Made by a program: the position numbers and the translations under genes | Notes under the pieces: model-generated | What the model was told of the DNA's origin: nothing | What the model saw: the letters and a program-made list of their open reading frames with translations, nothing else | Databases searched by the model: none | From: Bacteroidota bacterium | Lineage (GTDB): Bacteria; Bacteroidota; Bacteroidia; B-17B0; Aurantibacillaceae | Reading direction: 5' to 3' | Assembly: GCA_025362395.1 (NCBI GenBank) | Contig: JANYGK010000056.1 | Coordinates: 1 to 54,802, forward strand | DNA: 54,802 bases | Part shown: piece after piece, positions 16,854-27,683 of the stretch | How positions within the stretch are numbered: the stretch's first letter is position 1 | Layout: each line of letters begins with the position of its first letter

Positions 16854-18500
16854 ATGAATAGTAGGATTATAATATGTTTTTTTGTTCTGTTAGTTTGCGG
16901 TAAGTATTCTTTTTCTCAAACTAAAGCAGCCAAAGTTTTTACAAAAGAAGATACGTTATTAGGGAGTAATACAGTTTACCGTAATTGGTGGAACGTCACG
17001 CATTACGATATATCCGTAAAACCTGATTATGCAACTAAAACTATTTCGGGGAATTCAATTATGACGTATCAAATTGTAAAAGACAGTTTGCTTTTTATGA
17101 TGCAAATTGATTTACAGGAACCTTTGCAGGTGGATAGTTTGTTTTTTGATAAAACTAAATTTACGGATTACCAAAAGGCAGGGAACCGTTATATGCTCTC
17201 TTTACCAAAATCAGAAAAGCAAAGCATTCATCATGCGCAGGTGTTTTATCACGGTAAGCCTAAGCAGGCAACAAACCCGCCATGGAACGGTGGCTGGGTC
17301 TGGAAAAAAGACTCACTCGGCAATCCGTGGATGAGTGCAGCCTGTCAGGGTGATGGCGCAAGTATCTGGTTTCCGTGTAAAGATCTTCAATCAGATGAGC
17401 CTGACAATGGCGCTACGTTAACCATTACCGTTCCCGATACATTAACCGCTATTGGCAACGGCAAATTAAAATCCATAGCAAAAGCTAACGGTTTAAGTAC
17501 GTATGTGTGGGAAGTTGTAAACCCGATCAATACATACGATATTATTCCCTACATCGGAAAATATACGTGTTTAAAGGATTCAGTGATTGGTGAGAAAGGG
17601 GAGCTGCTGACGGATTACTGGGTGTTAAGCTACCATACAAAAAAAGCGATCAGCCATTTAAAACCTAACGTTACTAAAATGTTGAAGTGTTTTGAATATT
17701 GGTTTGGCCCATACCCGTTTTATGAAGACTCCTATAAATTAGTGGAATCGCCTTATTTAGGTATGGAGCACCAAAGTAATGTGGCCTATGGTAATTATTA
17801 CCTGAATGGTTATGCCGGCAGGGATCTGTCAAACACCGGTTGGGGATTAAAATGGGATTTTATAGTCGTGCATGAATCGGGGCATGAGTGGTTTGGGAAC
17901 AGCATTACTGCCGAAGACGTGGCCGATAACTGGATCCATGAAGGCTTCACTTCTTATTCGGAAGTGTTATTTACAGAATGTGAATTCGGCAAAGAAGCCG
18001 GGAATGATTACTGCGCGGGTGTCAGAAAATCAATGGATAACGATATGCCGGTAATAGGTAAATACGGTGTTAAGCTGGAAGGCAGCGGTGATATGTATAA
18101 CAAAGGCAGCAACGTGGTACACATGATTCGGCAGGTAATAAATAATGATGAAAAATTCAGGACTCTGCTAAGAGATATGAATGCAACGTATTACCATAAA
18201 TTAGTTTCTACAAAAGAGTTGGAAGCTTATATCAATACAAAAACAGGAATTAATTTTACCCCGGTGTTCGATCAGTACTTACGTACCATTCAAATTCCTA
18301 AGCTGCAATATAAAATGGCGAAAGGTAAATTGTCATACCGTTATACCAACTGTATCCCGACTTTTAATATGCCGATTAAACTAACTGCCGGTAAAGAAAT
18401 GAGAATAACACCTACAACTCAATGGCAATCGGCAAAAATAGAACCTAACGTTAAAACTATTTCTATTGACAGAAATGTATATGTTGATTTAGTAAAATAA
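16854..18500 (+). CDS. M1 family zinc metallopeptidase (short form)
   Basis: The 548-residue protein has a signal peptide (1-22, ending SFSQ), the zinc site H340-E-S-G-H344 with E363 (NWIHEGF, spacing 18), and the LGMEHQS motif equivalent to GxMEN of M1 aminopeptidases. It lacks the long tail of the preceding gene but is otherwise parallel in layout, so the two are tandem relatives rather than a recent duplication (motifs differ). An exported aminopeptidase role is likely. An AGGAG is present upstream of the ATG, unusual in this genome, and derives from the edge of the CTATGT repeat. Confidence 0.92.
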   Translation: MNSRIIICFFVLLVCGKYSFSQTKAAKVFTKEDTLLGSNTVYRNWWNVTHYDISVKPDYATKTISGNSIMTYQIVKDSLLFMMQIDLQEPLQVDSLFFDKTKFTDYQKAGNRYMLSLPKSEKQSIHHAQVFYHGKPKQATNPPWNGGWVWKKDSLGNPWMSAACQGDGASIWFPCKDLQSDEPDNGATLTITVPDTLTAIGNGKLKSIAKANGLSTYVWEVVNPINTYDIIPYIGKYTCLKDSVIGEKGELLTDYWVLSYHTKKAISHLKPNVTKMLKCFEYWFGPYPFYEDSYKLVESPYLGMEHQSNVAYGNYYLNGYAGRDLSNTGWGLKWDFIVVHESGHEWFGNSITAEDVADNWIHEGFTSYSEVLFTECEFGKEAGNDYCAGVRKSMDNDMPVIGKYGVKLEGSGDMYNKGSNVVHMIRQVINNDEKFRTLLRDMNATYYHKLVSTKELEAYINTKTGINFTPVFDQYLRTIQIPKLQYKMAKGKLSYRYTNCIPTFNMPIKLTAGKEMRITPTTQWQSAKIEPNVKTISIDRNVYVDLVK

Positions 18501-18516
18501 TTATAATAGTATGATT

Positions 18517-18599
18517 CGTCACCCCCTGAACTTGTTTCAGGGTCTCATTAAATAAAGATAAGTTGTTTGAGATACTGATCCCTATCGGGACAGCATGAC
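18517..18599. repeat. REP-like intergenic element made of two inverted halves
   Basis: The element lies between convergent genes. Its left half is CGTCACCCCCTGAACTTG followed by TTCAGGGTCTCA, which folds CCCTGAA against TTCAGGG. Its right half is GAGATACTGATCCC, then TATCGGGACAGCATGAC, which folds TCCC against GGGA. The outer ends are inverted (GTCA / TGAC and TCTCA / TGAGA). The pattern matches dispersed REP-type repeats seen between genes in many Bacteroidota. It may also help terminate transcription from both sides. Confidence 0.6.
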
Positions 18600-18600
18600 T

Positions 18601-19299
18601 TTATTTTATAGACACACTATCTGCAATGTGATTGTTTTCGCACATTAAGGTACGGGAAGGAAATTTACTATAAAGCAACAAGTCATGGGTGGCAAAAAGA
18701 ATACAACGCCCTTGTTTACTGATATCCAACAGCAATTTCATAATTTCTTCGGAAGTATCCGGGTCTAAGTTCCCTGTGGGCTCATCCGCTAAAATAATTT
18801 CAGGATCGTTAATTAAAGCACGCGCAATGCTTATCCGCTGCTGTTCTCCCCCTGATAATTGAAAAGACATGACCAGTTCTTTACTTTCTAAACCTACTTT
18901 AGCCAGTACATCTTTTACACGACTTTTTATTTTTACTTCGTCTGTCCAGCCGGTGGCTTTCATCACAAAGCGAAGGTTTTCGTATACATTTCGATCGCTT
19001 AGCAATTGAAAATCCTGGAATACAATTCCCAGTTTACGACGTAAAAAAGGAATTTCTTTGCGCTTTAAATTATGCAGCTTAAAGCCTGAAACCTCACCTG
19101 TGCCTTTGGTTAAGGTGAGATCGCCATATATGGTTTTCAATAAACTACTTTTACCGCTTCCTGTTTTGCCTAGTAAATAAACGAACTCACCTTTGTTTAA
19201 AGCAAGGTTTAAATTGGTAATAACGGGAACATCGCCCTGGTAAATAGTGGCGTCTTTAAATTCTATAACAGAGTCGTTGATCATATTTTCAGCTGCCAT
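18601..19299 (-). CDS. ftsE: FtsE-like ABC transporter ATPase
   Basis: From the ATG at 19299 the protein has 232 residues: Walker A GKTGSGKS (44-51), Q-loop VFQDFQLL, signature LSGGEQQR (148-155), Walker B ILADEP, and H205 (ATHD). The sequence [12 protein letters not shown] before Walker A is typical of Bacteroidota FtsE, which works with FtsX at the division site and controls cell-wall hydrolases. FtsX is not in the window. A TTG 45 bases upstream (19344) extends the frame but does not fit the family. LolD-type lipoprotein export ATPases are similar, so FtsE is the likelier, not the only, reading. Confidence 0.85.
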   Translation of the reverse strand: MAAENMINDSVIEFKDATIYQGDVPVITNLNLALNKGEFVYLLGKTGSGKSSLLKTIYGDLTLTKGTGEVSGFKLHNLKRKEIPFLRRKLGIVFQDFQLLSDRNVYENLRFVMKATGWTDEVKIKSRVKDVLAKVGLESKELVMSFQLSGGEQQRISIARALINDPEIILADEPTGNLDPDTSEEIMKLLLDISKQGRCILFATHDLLLYSKFPSRTLMCENNHIADSVSIK

Positions 19300-19446
19300 A
19301 AAAATAACCCGTATTTCGTTAAGATACGTTAAGCATACAGGCAAGTTTTAACATGAGCGGGTTAATAACTACAAAATCAAGCGGTTAAGGGAGTTTATGA
19401 AACAGCTATTTTTAAAATCAGGTTAAAATCCGGAATCTTTTATTGT

Positions 19447-19480
19447 ACCTCTTAAATTTTTAATAGAAATTTTAAGAGGT
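19447..19480. other. Strong inverted repeat between divergent genes
   Basis: ACCTCTTAAA (19447-19456) pairs exactly with TTTAAGAGGT (19471-19480); one mismatch then three more pairs extend the stem. It stands between ftsE (minus) and the TPR gene (plus), about 70 bases before the latter. A terminator is unexpected between divergent genes, so it may be an operator or a hairpin in the 5' leader of the TPR transcript. No uridine run follows. Confidence 0.5.
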
Positions 19481-19548
19481 GTCTTTATAGGCTATTCCTA
19501 AAAAATAACGTAACCAATAATTTAAATAGAATTATACTATATAAAACC

Positions 19549-22500
19549 ATGATGATTACCCGATATTTCATAAGTATTTTGTTACTAACGTTTTCAGGCT
19601 TGTTGTTTTCTCAAAAAACACAGATATACCTTGACAAGGAAGGGCTTTACAAAACCGGTATTGAATTGTTTGATAAAAAACAATATACGGCCGCACAAAA
19701 AACATTCTCTGATTACATGGCTGCCATTCCCGGCACTACTATATTAAAAACAGATGCCGAATACTACGCGGCAGCCTGTGGCATAGAGCTTTTTCATAAA
19801 GACGGGGAGTGGAGAATGAAAGAATTTATTGAAGCGCATCCCGAGAGTAATAAACTAAAATGGGCTTATTTTTATTTAGGGAAATCAAACTTCAGGAAAA
19901 AGAAATACGAAGAAACCATTCAATATTTAGAGAAGGTTGATATTTATGATCTGAATAAAGAAGACCTGGCAGAGCTCTATTTTAAAAGAGGATACAGCTA
20001 TTTTGTTTTAAAAAATAATGAAAAGGCAAAACCGGATCTGTATGAAATAAAAGATGTCGATAATAAATATTCACAGCCTGCAAATTACTATTATTCTCAC
20101 ATTGCTTACCGGGAGAAGAATTACGAAACATCGCTGCAAGGCTTTAACAGGCTGTTGAACAGTGAAACCTTCGGGAAAGTAGTGCCATACTACATTACGC
20201 AAATTTATTTTATACAAGGCAAATACAAAGACGTCATTAAAAACGCTCCTGTTTTGTTAGATGACTCTACCCATGTGCAGAAAGAGGGAGAGATTAACCG
20301 TATGATCGGCGAATCGTACTTTAATATAAAAGATTTTGCCAATGCCTTAAAGTATTTTGAGAAATCGTATGCAACCGGCGGCAACTTTAATAACGAAGGG
20401 AACTATGCCTTGGGTTACTGTTATTATCAAATTAAAGATTATAAAAAAGCTATTGCTTATTTTGAAAAAGCGACGGAAAATAAAGATAGCCTGGCACAAA
20501 ATGCCTGGTACCATTTAGCAGACTGTGATATACAAACCGGTAATAAAACCAAAGCACGTAATGCGTTCTATGCTGCTTCTAATATGGACTTCGATCCGGC
20601 CATAAAAGAAGACGCCTTATTCAGCTATGCTAAGTTATGTTATGAGTTATCATTTGCGCCATATAACGATGCGGTAGTTGCCTTTCAAAAATACATCAGG
20701 GAATATCCTTCATCGCCAAGGAAAGCGGAAGCGTATCAATATTTGGTAAATGTGTATTCTACCACTAAAAATTATACTCAGGCCATTGCTTCCATTGAGA
20801 AAGTTCAGCCTATGGATCCTATCTTAAAAATAACCTATCAGAAATTAATTTACTTTAAGGGCGTGGAGTTCTTTAATAATATTGAGCTCGATAGCGCCAC
20901 ACGTTATTTTAAAAAATCGATAAGTGTTAATTTCGATAAAACCTACAATGCTTTATCTTACTATTGGCTGGGAGAAATCTCCTACATTAAAAAAGATTAT
21001 GCCACTGCCGTTGAAACCTGGAAAACCTTCCAGTTAAATGAAGGAGCCTTTAGCTTAAAAGAATACGACCTGTCTAATTACAATATTGGTTACGCGTATT
21101 TTCAGCAAAAAAATAAAAATGATTATGAGAACGCAAATCTCTCGTTTCGTAAATTTTTACTGACTAAAAACACGTATGATGCTAATAAGATAGCAGATGC
21201 CACTGTGCGAACGGCGGATAGTTATTTTATGAATAGGGTATACCCGCAGGCAGCTGATTATTATAACAAAGCCATTGCGTTGAACCGGTTGGATATGGAT
21301 TACATCATGTACCAAAAAGCATTGTGTGAGGGCTTATTAAATAAGCACAAAGACAAGATCGAAGACCTGAAATCGTTAATGACAAAATATCCGAAGTCTA
21401 ATTATTATGCTGCTTCCGTGTTTGAAATAGCGGAAACATACAGTAAAGACTTATCTGACGGAGAGAACGCGATTCCGTATTATAAAATGATCATTGATAA
21501 ATATCCTAATTCATCGTTTATGAATTCGGCCTTATCAGGGATAGGTTTAGTATACTATAACCGCAAGGAAGATGACAAGGCATTTGAATATTTTGACCGG
21601 ATCGTAAAAAAAGATCCTAAAGGAGAAGATGCGCGGGAAGTGTTGCCGATGATCCGTAAGATATTTGAAGCACAAGGAAAAATTGATGATATGGCTGCTT
21701 ATTTTGATGCTGTCGGAAATCCTTTAAACACTACAGAGCTGGAGTCTTCGTTATATGAAGCCGCTAAAGACGCTTATTTTAACCAAAAGAATTGCGATAT
21801 AGCTATGCCGAAAATGGAAAGTTATATTACTAAGTACCCGAACGGTAAATACATTTCGGAAATGCAGTTTGCTTATGCGGAGTGTGCTTACAGTAAAGAC
21901 CTGTTTGATAAAGCATTGCCCGGTTACCAGTACATTGTAAGTAAACCGAGAGGAATTTACTCCGAAACATCTTTATTAAAAGTAACCTATGTTTTATATA
22001 AAAATAAATCGTATGAAGAAGCGTTGCCTCTGTACCAACGGCTGGAAGATGAAGCGGAAACACCTGCCAATAAATTGTCGGGTAGGATAGGGGCCATGCG
22101 TTGCGCTTTCATCCTTAAAAAATATGATGTCGCTTTAGAGTACGCCGTTAAAGTTATTAATACGGAAAAAATTACACCGCAGCAAACTAACGAGGCTAAG
22201 TATGATAAAGCTACCTCCTTATATAATTTGAACCGTTTAGATGATGCCATGATCGACTTTAAAGCGATCTCTAAATCAGCAAAGAATGTAACAGGTGCCG
22301 AAGCATTGTACTACATTGCTAAAATACAATTTAGTAAACAGGATTATTCAGCGCTTGAAAAAACAATTAACGGCTTAATAAGCTACGAATATTCAAATGA
22401 CGATTGGAACACAAAAGGCTTGTTGTTATTGTCCGATTCTTATTTGGCTAAAGGTGATGAAGCGGATGCAGAGCTTATGTTGCAAACCGTTATAGATGGA

Positions 22501-22701
22501 AAACCGAAACAGGAGTATGTGGATGAAGCTAATGCTAAATTAGAAAAAATAAAAGAAGCAAAAGCTCGAAAGGCAATACAAACGCAGCCTGCCAATGATA
22601 TGAAGGTGGAATTCAAAGATCAAAAAGGAGATAAAGATCTGTTCGATCAATTATATGATGCGAAACAGGATTCTTTAAAGCAGGGAAATAAAAAGCCATA
22701 A
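19549..22701 (+). CDS. Large exported tetratricopeptide-repeat protein
   Basis: The 1050-residue protein has a signal peptide (about 1-22, ending LLFSQ) and then TPR-type helix pairs over nearly the full length (for example AKPDLYEI, FANALKYFEKSY, YKKAIAYFEKA, DKAFEYFDRIV, YEEALPLYQRL). The last 60 residues are charged and Lys-rich. Such proteins probably act as periplasmic scaffolds. The next gene, 57 bases downstream, encodes an outer-membrane barrel, a pairing I recall from other Bacteroidota, which suggests a joint envelope function. ATG ATG at 19549 gives two possible starts one codon apart. Confidence 0.88.
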   Translation: MMITRYFISILLLTFSGLLFSQKTQIYLDKEGLYKTGIELFDKKQYTAAQKTFSDYMAAIPGTTILKTDAEYYAAACGIELFHKDGEWRMKEFIEAHPESNKLKWAYFYLGKSNFRKKKYEETIQYLEKVDIYDLNKEDLAELYFKRGYSYFVLKNNEKAKPDLYEIKDVDNKYSQPANYYYSHIAYREKNYETSLQGFNRLLNSETFGKVVPYYITQIYFIQGKYKDVIKNAPVLLDDSTHVQKEGEINRMIGESYFNIKDFANALKYFEKSYATGGNFNNEGNYALGYCYYQIKDYKKAIAYFEKATENKDSLAQNAWYHLADCDIQTGNKTKARNAFYAASNMDFDPAIKEDALFSYAKLCYELSFAPYNDAVVAFQKYIREYPSSPRKAEAYQYLVNVYSTTKNYTQAIASIEKVQPMDPILKITYQKLIYFKGVEFFNNIELDSATRYFKKSISVNFDKTYNALSYYWLGEISYIKKDYATAVETWKTFQLNEGAFSLKEYDLSNYNIGYAYFQQKNKNDYENANLSFRKFLLTKNTYDANKIADATVRTADSYFMNRVYPQAADYYNKAIALNRLDMDYIMYQKALCEGLLNKHKDKIEDLKSLMTKYPKSNYYAASVFEIAETYSKDLSDGENAIPYYKMIIDKYPNSSFMNSALSGIGLVYYNRKEDDKAFEYFDRIVKKDPKGEDAREVLPMIRKIFEAQGKIDDMAAYFDAVGNPLNTTELESSLYEAAKDAYFNQKNCDIAMPKMESYITKYPNGKYISEMQFAYAECAYSKDLFDKALPGYQYIVSKPRGIYSETSLLKVTYVLYKNKSYEEALPLYQRLEDEAETPANKLSGRIGAMRCAFILKKYDVALEYAVKVINTEKITPQQTNEAKYDKATSLYNLNRLDDAMIDFKAISKSAKNVTGAEALYYIAKIQFSKQDYSALEKTINGLISYEYSNDDWNTKGLLLLSDSYLAKGDEADAELMLQTVIDGKPKQEYVDEANAKLEKIKEAKARKAIQTQPANDMKVEFKDQKGDKDLFDQLYDAKQDSLKQGNKKP

Positions 22702-22758
22702 TAAAAAGATAATTAAAATTGGATAGATCCTCTTAATAAAAATTAGAACAGAATAAAA

Positions 22759-24537
22759 ATGAAATATAATAAACTAATTAATAGTGTTACGGTTTTAGAG
22801 TCTGATAAATACGGTAATTCAGCTCAATACCAAAAGCAGCAGGATAAGCAAAAGAGCCTGATCAAAAAGCTTCAGTGGCTATTTATCATTTTACTTATTT
22901 TAGGATATGTGGCTACAGCGTTCTCTCAAAATGCAGGTATTAAAGATTACACTGTTATTAATCAAAGTGAATTTCAACCTACCATTAAAGACGCCGTAAA
23001 ACTGGGAGACCTTCCTGAAATAAAAGATACCGTTAAAAAAATAGCTAACATCAATTACGGTATTCAATCTACGCCATTAGTAAGTAAATATGAAGTTATT
23101 CCGATTGATGCTGCAAAAATGCAAAACGAGCCTTTAACAAAGCTGTACCGTTCCTTAATTAAAGCGGGCTTTGGGACTTACACAACGCCTTATGCGGAAG
23201 TGTTTTTAAACAGCCTGCGAACGAGAGATATGGCTTACGGCGTGCATTATAAACATTTGTCTTCCTCATCGCATTTAAAAGGTGTTGGTTACAGTGGTTT
23301 TGCAGATGATGAAGCAGAAATTTTCGGTAAAAAATTCTATAAAAAACATACACTTACCGGCGAATTTAATTATAAACGAAACGCCGTACATTTTTACGGG
23401 TATGATACTACCGAAAATAAAGTATCTAAAAATTTTACCAAGCAACGGTATCAATTATTTGAACCTAAGCTTACGTTACAGAGCCATTATACAGACAGCT
23501 CTAAAGTAAACCATACTATTAAGTTAGGGTATTATAACCTGACAGATCTGTATAACGTAGCTGAAAATAATGTGAAGTTGAATACGCTCTTTAATACCTT
23601 CATAAATAAAGAGCATTTATTTACCAATTTCGATGTCGATTTTTATAATCATAAAGTGCCGCATGATACGTTTAACGATGTTATTGTTAAGCTGAACCCT
23701 TACTTTGAAGCCAAAGGAAAAAAATGGAAAGCAGACATCGGGGTTTCTGCAGTAATGGATGCGCTTGGTACACAGAGCAGCACTAAATTTTATTTTTACC
23801 CTCAGTTAAATGTCCGGTACGATGTATATGAAAGCATGGTTATTCCTTATGCCGGTATTAATGGAGGGTTACATAAAAATTCGTTAAGAAGTCTGTCTAA
23901 CGAAAATCCGTTTATAGGACCGAGCATTGATTATAAAAACACAAATACCAAGTTTAATGTATTTGGAGGTCTAAAAGGAAATTTAAGCTCTAACACGAGC
24001 TACGATGCCAAAGCAAGCTATAGCGTTATTGATAATATGTACTTTTTTGCAGTAGATTATTCGGATAACACTACGCTCGATAATAAGTATAAGGTCATTT
24101 ATGATAACACCACACTGTTTAATGTATCGGGGCAATTAAAATACCAGTACAAAGAAAAAATGCACTTTATAGCCAAAGGAAATTACTATTTGTACAATAC
24201 TAAAACGTTGGAAAGAGCCTATCATAAACCAAATTTTGATTTGATATTTTCGACCATTTATAATTTAAAAAGTAAATTTATTTTACGCGCCGATATCTTT
24301 GTAATAGGCAACCAGTATGCTTTAACGCAGGTAAACACTAATATGGTTTACACTACACAACCTAAGCTGCTAAAGGGAATTGCAGATATTAACCTGGGCG
24401 CCGAATACCGTTATACAAAAATGCTTTCCTTTTTTGTGAAGCTTAATAACATTGCAAACGTGCGTTACTACCGTTGGGAAAAATACCCTAGCCAGCGTTT
24501 TAATTTAATGATCGGTTTAACGTTTGTGCCGTTTTAG
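22759..24537 (+). CDS. TonB-dependent-receptor-like outer-membrane barrel without a plug
   Basis: The 592-residue protein is dominated by beta-strand patterns (LTGEFNYKRNAVHFYGY; NHTIKLGYYNLT; FNVFGGLKGNLSSN; IADINLGAEYRYTKM) and ends in RFNLMIGLTFVPF with a terminal Phe, as barrel proteins do. No TonB box or plug domain is seen, though databases usually call such proteins TonB-dependent receptors. The hydrophobic export segment (WLFIILLILGYVATAFS) lies at about residues 40-56 after a charged 39-residue leader. No later start codon was found, so this long signal sequence may be real. It is probably cotranscribed with the TPR protein. Confidence 0.75.
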   Translation: MKYNKLINSVTVLESDKYGNSAQYQKQQDKQKSLIKKLQWLFIILLILGYVATAFSQNAGIKDYTVINQSEFQPTIKDAVKLGDLPEIKDTVKKIANINYGIQSTPLVSKYEVIPIDAAKMQNEPLTKLYRSLIKAGFGTYTTPYAEVFLNSLRTRDMAYGVHYKHLSSSSHLKGVGYSGFADDEAEIFGKKFYKKHTLTGEFNYKRNAVHFYGYDTTENKVSKNFTKQRYQLFEPKLTLQSHYTDSSKVNHTIKLGYYNLTDLYNVAENNVKLNTLFNTFINKEHLFTNFDVDFYNHKVPHDTFNDVIVKLNPYFEAKGKKWKADIGVSAVMDALGTQSSTKFYFYPQLNVRYDVYESMVIPYAGINGGLHKNSLRSLSNENPFIGPSIDYKNTNTKFNVFGGLKGNLSSNTSYDAKASYSVIDNMYFFAVDYSDNTTLDNKYKVIYDNTTLFNVSGQLKYQYKEKMHFIAKGNYYLYNTKTLERAYHKPNFDLIFSTIYNLKSKFILRADIFVIGNQYALTQVNTNMVYTTQPKLLKGIADINLGAEYRYTKMLSFFVKLNNIANVRYYRWEKYPSQRFNLMIGLTFVPF

Positions 24538-24538
24538 T

Positions 24539-24568
24539 CCGTCATTGCCAAGCACGAAGCAATCTCAC
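24539..24568 (+). repeat. REP-like half element (CGTCATTGC...GCAATCTC)
   Basis: CCGTCATTGCCAAGCACG continuing into AAGCAATCTCAC starts two bases after the stop codon of the barrel gene. It carries the inverted pair CATTGC / GCAA and closely resembles the widespread CGTCATTGCGAG...GCAATCTC intergenic repeats. A remnant, ACTGCCCACTGCTG, follows near 24600. The site lies between convergent genes. Confidence 0.55.
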
Positions 24569-24614
24569 ATTTTGCATCTTAAATTACCGGCATTTTTTAA
24601 ACTGCCCACTGCTG

Positions 24615-25394
24615 TTATTTACTATTTCCCTCCTTTTCGTTTAACGTCGGAGACCTTAATTCCACAGGCTTGTGCACCTTTCTGAATTTTAAATTCAACA
24701 GCTCTACCCCAAACGAAAACGCCATAGCGAAGTATATATAGCCTTTAGGGATCTCTACTTTATCAATATGAATGCCTTCTATCACTAACAACACGGCGAT
24801 CAATACTAAAAACGATAAGGCCAGTATTTTAAACGTAGGATGCTTATGAATAAAGGCTGAAATTTTAGGGGCGAAATAAAACATCACGAACATACTAATG
24901 ATAACCGCTATCATCATAATTACAAAGTTGTTTGCCATGCCAATCGCAGTTACAATCCCATCGATGCTAAACACAGCATCAATTAAAACAATTTGTATCA
25001 TAGTAGCGCGAAATGTATTTCTTTTCTTTTTATTCTTGTTTAATTCTTCATCCGGGTCTTCGCCTTCCAACTTGTTGTGAATTTCTAATGTTGAATTTAC
25101 CAACAAGAATAAGCCTCCCGCGAGCATAATAATATCTTTTAAAGCAACAGGATGGTTGAATATCTTAAACAACTCCCGGTCTCCTTTTATTAAGTAGCCT
25201 AATAGAAACAGAAATAATAAACGCATCATAATGCCAATAACCATCCATAGTAGTCCTGCCCGTTTTGTTTGTTCGGCAGGCAAACGGTTCAATACAATAG
25301 ATACAAAAATAACGTTATCTATCCCCAATAAAATTTCCATGAGGGTTAACGGAATTAAACTTAAAAGTGCTTCGGTTGAAAAAATATATGACAT
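24615..25394 (-). CDS. TerC family membrane protein
   Basis: From the ATG at 25394 the protein has 259 residues and about seven hydrophobic segments. The TerC hallmarks are present: MEILLGIDNVIF near the N-terminus and DAVFSIDGIVTAIGM in the second half, both with membrane-embedded acidic residues. TerC proteins are linked to metal-ion (manganese) efflux and tellurite resistance. A charged loop (HNKLEGEDPDEELNKNKKKR) separates the halves. A longer frame from a TTG at 25415 was rejected because a good promoter overlaps it (25413-25440). Confidence 0.92.
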   Translation of the reverse strand: MSYIFSTEALLSLIPLTLMEILLGIDNVIFVSIVLNRLPAEQTKRAGLLWMVIGIMMRLLFLFLLGYLIKGDRELFKIFNHPVALKDIIMLAGGLFLLVNSTLEIHNKLEGEDPDEELNKNKKKRNTFRATMIQIVLIDAVFSIDGIVTAIGMANNFVIMMIAVIISMFVMFYFAPKISAFIHKHPTFKILALSFLVLIAVLLVIEGIHIDKVEIPKGYIYFAMAFSFGVELLNLKFRKVHKPVELRSPTLNEKEGNSK

Positions 25395-25412
25395 AAAAAT
25401 TGAATTAAAAAG

Positions 25413-25440
25413 CAAAAGTACTAACTAAAAATTAAATCAA
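25413..25440 (-). promoter_or_regulatory. Promoter for the TerC gene (TTG-N17-TACTTTTG)
   Basis: On the minus strand TTG (25440-25438) is followed after 17 bases by TACTTTTG (25420-25413), matching the Bacteroidota consensus TTG-N(17-23)-TAnnTTTG. The box ends 18 bases before the ATG at 25394. Confidence 0.6.
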
Positions 25441-25584
25441 TTTATTATAATATGTAAAGCATTTAATTGAGCAAGTTTTTAACTGAAATAATAGCCTGAT
25501 TGAGTGCTATTTTTATTAACAATTGTTAGTAAAATGACTTAAATAAAATGCTTACAACGCCAATAAAATCGGTATATTTAATGA

Positions 25585-27570
<1,986 letters not shown>

Positions 27571-27624
27571 CACAATCAAAGAATTTTTGAGTGAGTGAAT
27601 TAAAGAATTATTCAAATAATAATC

Positions 27625-27632
27625 TAAATTTG
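27625..27632 (+). promoter_or_regulatory. -7 promoter box for mdh
   Basis: TAAATTTG is an exact TAnnTTTG match, 51 bases before the mdh ATG. No TTG is found at the standard -33 distance. Confidence 0.4.
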
Positions 27633-27683
27633 CTGCAATACTTCTTTATATAAAATAAATCAATAATTCAACAACTAATTAAA

